64,000 nucleotides of DNA from Brachypodium distachyon (taxonomy: Eukaryota; Streptophyta; Magnoliopsida; Poales; Poaceae): NCBI RefSeq assembly GCF_000005505.3, contig NC_016131.3, positions 49,647,355 through 49,711,354 of the forward strand, given 5' to 3'. The notes below the pieces were generated by a model. That model was not told the DNA's origin. It was given only the letters and a program-made list of their open reading frames with translations, and made no database searches. Below are positions 46,670 through 56,630 of the stretch, piece after piece. Within the stretch, counting starts at the first letter, position 1, and every line of letters starts with the position of its first letter. A program made the translations under genes and the position numbers.

Positions 46670-49600
46670 ATGCCTCCGAGACGCCGGAACCCCACCAACA
46701 ACGCCGAGGCTAACAATGCCGAAGCTGACGGAAATGCTGCAACCATGCAGCAACTGTTGGCAGCACAGACCCAATTCTTTCAGATGATCACTCAGCAGTT
46801 AGCCAACAACAACAATCAGCAGAACCACAACAACCAACAACACCACCCTCCACAAGTGGATATGTTGACCAGGTTCTTACGTTTGCGCCCACCCACTTTC
46901 TCCAGCTCACCCGAGCCAATCGTGGCAGACGACTAGCTCCGCTCTGTAAATAAGAACCTAGTGACTATCAACTGCACCGAGGAGGAAAAGGTTCGGTTTG
47001 CAGCCCATCTGTTGGAAGGACCAGCAGCATCCTGGTGGGAGAACTACCAGATCACCACCCCCATTGAACATGTCACATGGGATATTTTTCAAGAAGCCTT
47101 CCGCACCGCCCACATCTCGGCGGGGGTGCTTAATCTGAAGAAGAAAGAGTTTCTGCGGCTCAGACAGGGAAGCCGCACAGTGGTCGAGTTCATCGACCAG
47201 TTCAACAGTCTCGCCCGCTATGCGTCGGACGAGGTTAACACGGATGCCAAGCGTCGAGAGAGATTCTTGGATGCGCTGAACGATGAGCTCTCCGTTCAGT
47301 TGGCCATTGCTTACACACCTACCTACCAATCGCTCATTGACAAGGCGATTGTGTTGGAGAACAAGCTCCATCAGATGGAGAACCGCAAGAGGAGACTTCA
47401 CCAGGGAGGCTCTCACACGGGGCCGCATCAAAAGCCACGTATCATTCAGGACGGCAGCGGCAGTTCATCTGTGCATAGGGCCGGAGGCCACAATGACAGA
47501 CGCACTGGAGGTTATGGTCATCAGAACCGTCATACCGGGGACAACAGCAGCAACAAGCACCAGCATCACGAGCAGAATCAACAGCACCAGCAGCAGCGCC
47601 CGAGGCACCACAACGGGAATGGCAACCACAATGGAGGTGGAAACCAAGGTGGAAATGGAAAGGGCCACACCAACGGCAATGGAGCCGGACAGAACCGCAA
47701 CCCTGGCAGGGACATGAGCCAGGTGGAGTGTTTCAAGTGCCACAAGATGGGGCACTACTCCAACGATTGCCCGGAGAGATTTGGAGGGAACGTGGTTAAA
47801 CCAAACCCATTCCAGAAGGGCAACGTGAACCACATCGACGTGGAAGAGATCACCGAGGAGCAAGGTATAGTCATCGGTACCTTTAACATTAATTCATGTA
47901 AGGCTTTAGTACTGTTTGATACCGGTGCATCCCATTCATTCATATCAAGAGGTTTTGTGCATCAAAATGGATTACCTGCCAGCACATTAGCCAACCCCAT
48001 GAAAGTAAACTCACCAGGGGGAGAATTGATAACTGCCTATGACTGTCGTGGGCTAAGTTTGGAAATAGGGAAACACACCTTCCCCACGGACCTAATAATA
48101 ATAGGGTCCAAGGGTTTGGATGTCATCCTAGGAATGGATTGGCTGGCTAAGTATGAAGGACTTATAGACTGTGTCAGAAGAACCATCACCCTCACCACCC
48201 CAGGGAATAAGAGAATCCGCTTCAAGTCTGTTTTCGAACTGAAGAGACCTAAGGTCAATTCTCTTAAGGGGGTTAGCCAGGACGAGGTTCCAGTAGTGAA
48301 AGAGTATCCGGATGTTTTCCCAGAAGAGTTGCCAGGTATGCCACCAAACCGCGATGTAGAGTTTCTCATCGAGTTCCTGGAAGTGGACCCATAGCCAAGA
48401 GACCTTATAAGATGGCTGTAGATGAGCTGAAGGAATTAAAGAAGCAGCTAGCGGAACAGTTAGCAAAAGGTTTCATCCGCCCCGGTTCATCACCATGGGG
48501 AGCACCTGTCCTGTTTGTGGAAAAGAAGGACAAGAGCCAACGAATGTGTATTGATTATCGGTCACTAAATGAGGTGACGATAAAGAATAAATACCCCTTG
48601 CCTATCATCATCGATCTTTTCGACCAGTTGGAAGGAGACTGTGTGTTCTCAAAGATCGATCTACGATCAGGGTATTTTCAACTGAAAATCCGAGAGATGG
48701 ATATACCCAAGACGGCATTCACCACTAGGTATGCACTTTATGAGTATACCGTGATGCCATTCGGATTGACCAACGCACCAGCATACTTCATGAACATGAT
48801 GAACAAGGTGTTCATGGAATTCTTGGACAAGTTTGTCGTGGTGTTCATCGATGACATTTTGATCTATTCCAAAAGAAAGGAAGAGCATGAGCAGCATCTG
48901 CGCATGGTTTTAGAGAAGCTGAGAGCGCACAAGTTATACGCCAAGTTCAGCAAGTGTGACTTTTGGCTGTCGGAAGTCAGTTTCCTCGGACACATCGTGT
49001 CAGGAGCAGGAGTAGCTGTCGACCCAGCTAAGGTGACCGCTGTTACAGAATGGGAGTCACCCAAGAATGTGGGAGATATCCGCAGCTTCCTAGGACTCGC
49101 TGGATATTATCGGAGATTCATTGAGAACTTCTCCAAGATTGCTAAACCCATGACTGAACTTTTAAGGAAAGAGAAGAAGTTTGCCTGGAACGAGAAATGT
49201 GAAGAGAGTTTCCAGGAGTTAAAGAAGAGATTGGTGTCCGCACCTATTCTAGTGCTACCCAACCTGCAAGAAGATTTCCAAGTTTATTGCGACGCTTCAC
49301 GTCAAGGTTTGGGAGGAGTATTGATGCAGAATGGGAAAGTTGTAGCTTACGCTTCGCGGCAATTGAAGAGCCACGAGGGCAATTACCCCACTCACGACTT
49401 GGAATTAGCATCAGTAGTGCACGCCTTGAAGACTTGGAGACACTACTTGATGGGGAAACATTGTGAATTGTTCACGGATCACAAGAGCCTGAAATATATA
49501 TTCACCCAGAAGGAGCTGAACCTGAGGCAGAGAAGATGGTTAGAGCTGATAAAGGATTATGACCTGAATTTGCAATACCATCCAGGCAAGGCTAACGTCG

Positions 49601-51201
49601 TGGCTGATGCATTGAGCCGCAAGGGCTATATAAATGGACTAACAGCTGGAGAATTACCGCCAGATTTGTGCGAACAGTTCAAAGACCTCAGACTGGAAAT
49701 AGTACCCGAAGGTTATTTAGCCACCTTGGAATTACAGCCCACTTTGCTGGACAAGGTTAGAGAAACACAGAAGGGTGACTCGGAAATAAAGGAAATAAAG
49801 GAGAATATAGTTATTGGTAAGGCCAAAGATTTTCGTGAGGACGACCAGGGAACCATATGGTTCGGGAAACGCATTTGCGTACCGCAGGTTCCAGAACTCA
49901 GAAAGTTGATTCTGCAAGAAGCCCATGACTCACCGTACTCAATCCACCCTAGAAACACAAAGATGTACATGGACCTCAAGGAAACATTTTGGCGGTCCGG
50001 ATTGAAGCGTGACATCGCCGAGTTCATTGCCTTGTGTGATGTGTGCAGTAGAGTTAAGGCAGAACACCAGAAGCCAGCAGGATTGCTGAGACCGTTGCCT
50101 ATACCGGACTGGAAATGGGATAAAATTGGCATGGACTTTATCACCGGTTTACCAAGGACCAGATCAGGATATGATTCTATTTGGGTAGTGGTTGACCGTT
50201 TGACCAAGGTTGCCCACTTCATACCAGTGAAGACTACTTACACCAGCGCACAGTTAGCTAAACGCTACATATCCAGAATAGTGTGTTTACACGGAGTGCC
50301 CAAGGAAATAGTTTCAGATAGAGGTACCCAATTTACCTCAAGATTTTGGGGACAACTACATGAGTCTTTAGGGACGAGACTGGAATTCAGTACAGCGTTT
50401 CATCCGCAGACGGATGGACAGACCGAGAGGGTTAACCAGATCCTTGAAGATATGCTGAGAGCCTGCGCTCTAGATTATGGATCCAGTTGGGATGGCAATC
50501 TGCCGTATGCAGAATTCTCATACAACAACAGCTTCCAAGCCAGCATAGGAATGTGACCATTTGAAGCTCTGTATGGGAGAAAGTGCAGAACACCGTTGTT
50601 ATGGGATGGTGTAGGAGATCGTAGCCTATTCGGCCCAGACATGATAAAAGATGCCGAAGAAAAGGTTAGACTCATCCGAGACCGACTAAAGGTAGCTCCG
50701 TCAAGACAAAAGAGCTATGCAGATTCCAAACGTAGGGAGGTTACCTATGAAGCTGAAGATAGAGCATATCTCAGAGTTTCACCGATACGCGGTGTCAAGA
50801 GATTTGGTATAAAAGGGAAGTTAGCACCCCGATTTATCGGACCTTTCAAGATATTGTCGCGACAAGGATAGGTAGCCTACAAGTTGGATTTGCCGGAAGC
50901 ACTGTCCAATGTCCACAACGTCTTCCACATATCACAATTGAAGAAGTGTCACCCCGAGATGGCCGACACACCCCTGAGGGATACATTTCCACTTGAGGAA
51001 GTCCAGTTGCAGAGTGACCTCACCTATGAGGAGAAACCGGTCAGGATCTTGGATAGAGCTGAGAGACAGACCCGATCTAAGACTATCAAGTTCTGCAAGG
51101 TCCAGTGGGACCATCACACTGAAGAAGAAGCCACTTGGGAACGCGAATATGATCTTCGAGAAGATCACCCACACCTCTTTGCTAACCACACCGAATCTTG
51201 A
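46670..51201 (+). pseudogene. Gypsy gag-pol polyprotein with chromodomain-like C-terminus, broken
   Basis: Gag begins at 46670 with an N/Q-rich stretch, and a W-to-stop change lies at 46934-46936. The capsid region continues (HLLEGPAASWWENY), then a CCHC knuckle (CFKCHKMGHYSNDC, about 47730), an aspartic protease (DTGASHS, about 47920), and a frameshift near 48380. RT follows with FIDDILIYS (about 48850), then RNase H (YCDAS, about 49290) and integrase with an H2C2 finger, MDFITGL, SDRGTQF and QTERVNQ (about 49900-50440). Stops occur at 50554-50556 and 50869-50871. The final segment (QTRSKTIKFCKVQWDHHTEEEATWE) is chromodomain-like, which places it among chromoviruses. Confidence 0.82.
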
Positions 51202-51231
51202 GGACGAGATTCATCTTAAGGGGGTTAGGTC

Positions 51232-51438
51232 TGTAACATCCCAAAATTTCAAACTTTTACATGTGCATTGCATCCATGAGCATCATGCCACAATTGCATA
51301 TTTGAATTCAAATTTGAATCTCAAAAGGGCTTTAAAAGACTTTGTTTACACCCATTTAAGTTTTGGATTTTCAAACCAATAGGGTTTATGTATAAAAGGG
51401 GTTTAATGCATATAGAAGCTATCACATAATTTTTGGAT
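51232..51438 (+). repeat. Truncated 3' LTR of the Gypsy element
   Basis: It matches the first 206 bp of the 5' LTR almost perfectly, to ATAATTTTTGGATA. It is then replaced by AAATTCAAAAGAGCGTAAGG, a sequence that also lies immediately to the left of the 5' LTR at about 41732. Confidence 0.8.
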
Positions 51439-51749
51439 AAAATTCAAAAGAGCGTAAGGGAAATGATCAAGCCGGAAATGGAAAAGTTTGTGTGAAGGAG
51501 GATGCACGGAGCGATCCTTCTTGAGGGCAAGCTCAGAAGCTAGAACTGTGTCAGTGCCCGATGGCGGTAATAAGGTCACCATCAGAGATTTGATCTTTCG
51601 CATCGACAAAACTACGGGCGTCATCGCGGTGGCCATTGATATATGCCGATCGATACGAGCACTCAACAGTTTCTAGCTGCAGATGATCGAGATCAGGTGC
51701 TCGATCAGTTTGTGTGTGATTGCTTGCTCGCGCTCGTTCCCTTTTATAG
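51439..51749 (-). pseudogene. Decayed paralogue of the small secreted-peptide gene
   Basis: A TATA box (CTATAAAAGG on the minus strand, about 51738-51748) and an ATG at 51636 (MATAMTPVV) align in position and sequence with the gene at 54367-54582, as do the upstream 300 bp. After about ten codons the reading diverges: the hydrophobic signal-peptide core is missing and the frame runs into the Gypsy 3' LTR. The promoter could still be active. Confidence 0.5.
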
Positions 51750-52040
51750 GCCAAGCACGGCGCGCTATGAATACCCACCCAAGTAATCTGCTGGGCGGAT
51801 CAACACCTGAATCAAAAGTTGCACTAGTAAATGACCCCACGAGCCGGCAGCCCCAGCTGGTTAATTAAGCTAACGGATCCCAACTGCCAACTAGCTAGTA
51901 GCACGTCGCAAGATCAGATCAATTATATCCACGAAATTAAACTAGCTAGTTCATCCCTTGCCTTCCCACGAACCAGATCGATTCAATCAAACCAGGGGAT
52001 AATTCAGATCTTCGGCACGTCGACACCTGAGATCTATTCC
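51738..52040. repeat. Peptide-gene promoter duplication, copy 1
   Basis: Blocks such as CCCTTTTATAGGCCA, CATCCCTTGCCTTCCCACGA and CGATTCAATCAAACCAGGG recur in the same order upstream of the intact peptide gene at about 54700-54990 (CATCCCTTGCTTCCCACGAG, CGATTTGATTAAACCAGGA). Overall identity is moderate, so the duplication is older than that of the WAK block. Confidence 0.6.
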
Positions 52041-54170
52041 TACACCACGACGGAGCGCCTCAGTAGTTACCTCTCTTTCTTCTTACACTTTAGTTCCGTC
52101 GTTCTGCCTACGTGCTGTTTCAATGTATCCACATGATCGATCATTCCAGGCTACCATTATCCCCATGGGGATTTTGGACATGACGTGCTTGCGGTACTTC
52201 CTCATACGTACATACATGCATAGCTAGCTGTCGGTGGATGCAAAGGATGTGAGGCTTTCCTCCTTTAACAAAAATGAAACGAGGAACGAAATTTTTACTA
52301 CTTTTTGAACTTCGGCAAAAAGAATGAAAAATGACAGACCTGTCCTTTGACCGGTGCATGCCCTTGACGGATTGACCACGCCTTGTTAGCACCTGGACCG
52401 GGGCGGAATATTGCTGATTTGGTCTCCGCCACGTAGGGAACGTGGCTCAACTATCGTAAGGGATTTATTCTAATACAACATGCGTTATGTCACGCAAGGT
52501 GGACGTGCCTAGTTATATATATATACCTCCGACGCACAACGCCTGGCCTGGCGCCATAAGACTCGCTCATGGTATTAGTGTCGGGCGCAAGTAAAGGCCC
52601 GCCACTAGTAAGTTACTCATCACTAACGGGCTTTGCACCCGTCACTGGTGATGCATACATCACTGGCATGTAATTTGTGGCGGGTGAGATGCCCGTTAGT
52701 GATGTTGTTTTACGCCCGTTACTAATGAGCATTTCTGTAGTGGTGGGTTTACTCTGTCACTTCTACGCCCAGCCATCGGCCGATGGCACCTATCTTCCGC
52801 CGTATGTGAGGATCTCATTAGCCGGCCCTTTGATCGAGATCTGGAGAAAGAGAGGAGGTTACTTTCCATGTGTTTGTGTGCGCGTGCGTGTGCTTCTTTT
52901 GGGCCAATCGTTCCTCGGCGACACCTTTCAAGATGAGTAGCGTCAGCAGCCCGTGTTTGCATGTAATGGGTCCTACACACCACATTTTTTGTTGGCAATG
53001 GTTTTTGTGCATTTAATGTACTTACGACTGAGAATCCCTCTTGTCGCCTTAAGACAACTTAGGTTAACCGTCCCTACCGGTCTGGTTAGTTTAGGTATAC
53101 TGATATTAGGTTAACCCACGCGTAAAAGTCATTCGTACCCTTCCCCCTGTTCGCAGTATGCGCCCCTTCTTCTCCAGCGGCGGCACGAGGCGGATATGAT
53201 TCCATTCTCGGCGGCGGAACAGGTGAGCGCTCTAAGCTTACCCCAGCCTCGTTTGCCTCCTATCTGACTGAGATTTGAACCCATTCCCCTGTCTTTGTTG
53301 TATGAACGCCCTAGATTTTTGGAGCCATTTTTTTTTCATGCAGCTGCAGGCGATCCGCCCGTCACACCACAGCAAGACCAGCTATTTACGCTGTCAAGCA
53401 CCTTCTTGCGGCAGCGATTCTAGTATGGTAGCTCACATGGTGACATCTAAAATTAGGACGCATGCATGAGGCGGGGAAGTTCAAATTCGGTGTGAGATTC
53501 TTTACCTCGCCTGCGAAGCTAGGGGACGGTAGTCTTCGGATCATAGAGAAGGCTACGGTGGTTGAATGGGAGGTTGCTTTGAGCGAATTTGATCCCCAGG
53601 TCACCGCAGAGCGTGCCGTTGCGCCAGTCAGCGAGTTGGCGCTGAAGCTAGCTTCGGGAGAGTGTGCCTCGGGGTCCAGGACCAAATCCATGTACAGCGA
53701 AAGGTGTCTCCCCAGGGCGGATTCACTCGAAAGGTGTCGGCCAGGAGCTATTTGGCCTTTTCTTTTAGGAGCGATCCATCTAGGTGAAATCCGGTGGAGC
53801 GTCGAAGCGGCATCTTGGGCGTGTTCTTTTTTTTGTTTGTTCTTGTCACGTCACCAACCATCCATCGGTACCAAATGCAAATTAAGAGACAGCACGGACG
53901 AAACCAACACCGCGCTGGTGTATAATTTTTGGAGCTCTGATGCTCAGCTCCATTTTATATGTTCATATGTAAAAGGAAAAACGACCATGGCAGGTTGAAA
54001 AACAGATGGGCCGGGCCAGGCGGGAGACAACATGTGCATGACAGACATAAATTAAAATAACCGATGTAACTAACTAAAAGATACAACAACACGATAAGCA
54101 ACAATTAATTAGATGTGTAGTGATAAACAGAAGGATGCAATTAATCATGCAGAGACTCGGTGGAGACCGA
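52041..54170. other. Intergenic with a CACTA end and one unassigned ORF
   Basis: No known gene is present. An open plus-strand frame at 53462-53998 (178 codons) has no domain I recognise, and the minus strand is also partly open, so it may be a gene fragment. Confidence 0.4.
52570..52742. mobile_element. Terminal fragment of a CACTA element
   Basis: The right end GAGCATTTCTGTAGTG and repeated CCCGTTAGTGATG/GTCACTGGTG motifs match the subterminal type of the CACTA at 24333-26175. No left terminus is evident, so it is a truncated end. Confidence 0.5.
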
Positions 54171-54366
54171 TAAGTGACCAACGGTGAGCGAGATGGATCA
54201 TTTATTTCAACGACTTTCACAAATTCAACAGGGCGGAAGGGAAATAATCACGAGATAAGGGAAATAGTCAAGCCGAAATGGGAAATTAAAGTACGTAGAC
54301 GACGAGATCGCTTGAGCCTCTGTGCGGCTTGTTCTTTGGGCAATCATATATCTGGGAACAACTGCC

Positions 54367-54582
54367 TCAATCTCCTAATTCGACATTAGCGGCGACAGTA
54401 GTGGGATCGGTGGTGACTTCGGCTTCGACGTTCAGGACGCCGCCGTCTATTTCCAAGTTGACAGGTACGATGAGGGACCGGCGCCCCTCAACGGCGACCA
54501 CAGAACAGGACGCAGCCACCAGCAGCACCAGCAGCACTGCACCCATGACCATCGTCGCAGCTGGCTTTGTCGCGGTGGCCAT
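54367..54582 (-). CDS. Small secreted peptide, family not recognised
   Basis: A single-exon gene of 71 residues. A signal peptide is clear: a short polar start, then the hydrophobic core MGAVLLVLLVAASCSVV and small residues at the likely cleavage site (..AVEG). The mature part would be about 38 residues, starting near RRSLIVPVN, acidic, without cysteines, and with a repeated V-x-V-x-A/E pattern suggesting beta structure. I do not recognise the family. A TATA box lies about 125 bp upstream, and a decayed paralogue at 51636 keeps promoter and start codon. The reading frame is GC-rich against an AT-rich flank, as for real grass genes. It lies downstream of the WAK cluster and its paralogue was convergent with WAK, but no link in function is shown. 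Confidence 0.6.
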   Translation of the reverse strand: MATATKPAATMVMGAVLLVLLVAASCSVVAVEGRRSLIVPVNLEIDGGVLNVEAEVTTDPTTVAANVELGD

Positions 54583-54702
54583 TGATGGTCAATCCGTAAG
54601 CTAGCTAGCAGCTGATGGATGCAAAATACACAATCACTCGAACAGCTGCAGATCAGGTGTTGATCGATGGGGTTTGTGTGTGGCTGCTTGCTAGCGCTGA
54701 TG

Positions 54703-54713
54703 CCCTTTTATAG
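54703..54713 (-). promoter_or_regulatory. TATA box of the secreted-peptide gene
   Basis: CTATAAAAGG on the minus strand, about 125 bp upstream of the ATG at 54582. The same box and neighbouring bases occur at about 51738 upstream of the decayed paralogue. Confidence 0.6.
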
Positions 54714-54999
54714 GCCAGGTACGTCCAGCCATGGACATGCACCCACGTAGTTAATTAGCTGGCCAGATCATATCGATCAATTGATGAATCAAACTAGTAG
54801 TACTATATGACTCCACGCTACACGCGAGCCGACGACCCGATCGATCGAGGATAATCCATCCCAACTGCTAACAACTAGCGCGTCGCCGCAAGAGATTAAA
54901 ATGCACTAGTCTGGCTGCTGATTCATCCCTTGCTTCCCACGAGCCTGCATATCGATTTGATTAAACCAGGAATTTACATCTTTGGTACTTAAGCACGTC

Positions 55000-56420
55000 G
55001 CGCAGGGAACGCCCTACCTTGTTCCATATATCCTTCGGCATGCATGCATGTGGAAAAGTATAAGTTTTTCACTAAATAGGTGTGAACAAATTAATTATGT
55101 GACGATGTGGCATGCTTGCATGTTCAGAAAAATCAAGCGGTGGGTTGCTTCTACTTAGATATAGAAGATAAGGATACATGTCTTCATCACTTTGTCACTC
55201 CATGTTTGGATTGTGTAGTTAAATACGTTTTAGTTGCATTATATGCCAAATAAATGTATTTAGAAATTGTATAACATCTTAAGACTGCAAAACGTAAAAA
55301 AAAAAATCTTCATCTTGATGTTGGCATTTACTTGAGGTTCTACCAAGCTTCAGTTTTTCTGATTTTTTCGCAAGGGTGTTTGACCTGCCTGCACACGAGA
55401 TATGGGCCATATGGCAAAGTCATGAAGCTATGCAGTCGTACAGCCTCTGGCTAAAATAACTAGGGTATCACCGGAGAATATTGCAGTTTACTTTGGTAGT
55501 TGTTTTATATAGTTATCAAGTCAAATATTAATGTACCATATGTAATAACAGTGCCTCACGTGTGACTGAGAGAATATTCTAGGGTTGGTGACTTCGATTT
55601 TCATTGGTCCTTTGTTTAGTCACGTTGCTGCAGACAACAACGTGTTTCAAACAATAAAATTTATCGGAAATCTATTATCTTTTGTCTGTGCATTATGATT
55701 TCTGGGTACGTTAAATTTTACATTTATCATTCAAAGGTAACATGCATTTTACATGGTGATGTCGACTCTAGGGATACAAAAACTGTCATTAGGATGCACC
55801 AGAATCATTCTACATTGGTGTGGTCCTGGATTGTTTCTACATGGGTGATGTGTTCTTCTATTTACATTATTTTTCGTATTAAGTTTCCAAGTTGCATTAT
55901 TTTCACTGAAAATTTCAATGGACGAGACTGGATGCCTCTGGTCATGAAAGACAAATAACCTGATGCATGTTAAAGACTATCCAGGTGCTCCAAGGTACCG
56001 TCTTACATTCTCCTTAATTAAGATGTACCACACGCAAAACTCAAGACATACCTCATTATCTACTCGATTAATCTTTAACGTGGCACAATATGAGAAAAAA
56101 TAAATCTTATGGCTGTATTGAGAGCTACTGGAGAAAAAAGTTTGGATGATGAACTAAAACTATTGTCTGCCATGTATTTTGAGAAGTATTGCTTTCATTC
56201 GTAGATGTGCAGTCAAACGTAATGAAGTCTGGCTCATAATCGTATACAAAGTCCTAATATTAGTTAGTAAAAATAATATCATTAAATTTGTTATGATTTT
56301 TTTCATAATTTCTTGTATGTGAAAAATAATATCATTCCTATAATATATTAATGTGAAACACAATTGTCAAAGTTGCATGCTGAGCACATTTTGTAATTTT
56401 TTGCATGCGGGATGTCGTGC
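55000..56420. other. Intergenic AT-rich, nothing recognised
   Basis: Short open frames only. I see no terminal repeats, domains or RNA genes. Confidence 0.5.
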
Positions 56421-56424
56421 TCAT

Positions 56425-56566
56425 TGCTTAGAAGACTAAGAGTGGGAGAGAATGAGAGAATGAGAGAATGCACGCACCGTAGGTGCAGGCCATTGCAGGG
56501 CTCTCATACAAGAGAGATTGTGGGTGTACACAGAGATCGTGGGAGGGAGACTATACATGCTTAACA
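56425..56566 (-). repeat. 3' LTR of the Copia element
   Basis: On the minus strand it begins TGTTAAGCATGTATAGTC directly after a run of 20 G, and ends ..CTTCTAAGCA, giving TG..CA ends and a very short LTR of about 142 bp. It contains three tandem GAGAATGA units (plus strand, about 56450-56470). The 5' LTR is not in the window because the element is truncated. Confidence 0.6.
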
Positions 56567-56586
56567 CCCCCCCCCCCCCCCCCCCC
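56567..56586 (-). other. Polypurine tract: uninterrupted run of 20 G
   Basis: Twenty consecutive C on the plus strand (G on the minus strand) lie exactly between the pol region and the 3' LTR, where the primer for plus-strand DNA synthesis is made. Such a long homopolymer may also reflect slippage or assembly uncertainty. Confidence 0.7.
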
Positions 56587-56630
56587 GCAGTTCGTGCGTA
56601 GGTAGACCAATGCACAAACTGGATCGAAAC

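Larger units (their letters stand above)
41762..51438 (+). mobile_element. Ty3/Gypsy LTR retrotransposon, Tekay-like chromovirus, decayed
   Basis: Order: 5' LTR (41762-45047), primer-binding site (45050-45063), extra ORF (45519-46373), gag, protease, RT, RNase H, integrase and chromodomain-like region (46670-51201), polypurine tract (AAGGGGGTTAGG near 51217-51229), and a 3' LTR kept only for its first 206 bp (about 51232-51438). Several stops and one frameshift in the polyprotein make it non-autonomous. The right junction is abnormal (see findings). Confidence 0.85.

Noticed and set aside
53462..53998. 178-codon plus-strand frame
   Set aside because: The first 60 residues look protein-like, but I recognise no domain, the later part is irregular, and the opposite strand is also open. 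Listed as an unassigned frame and not called as a gene.
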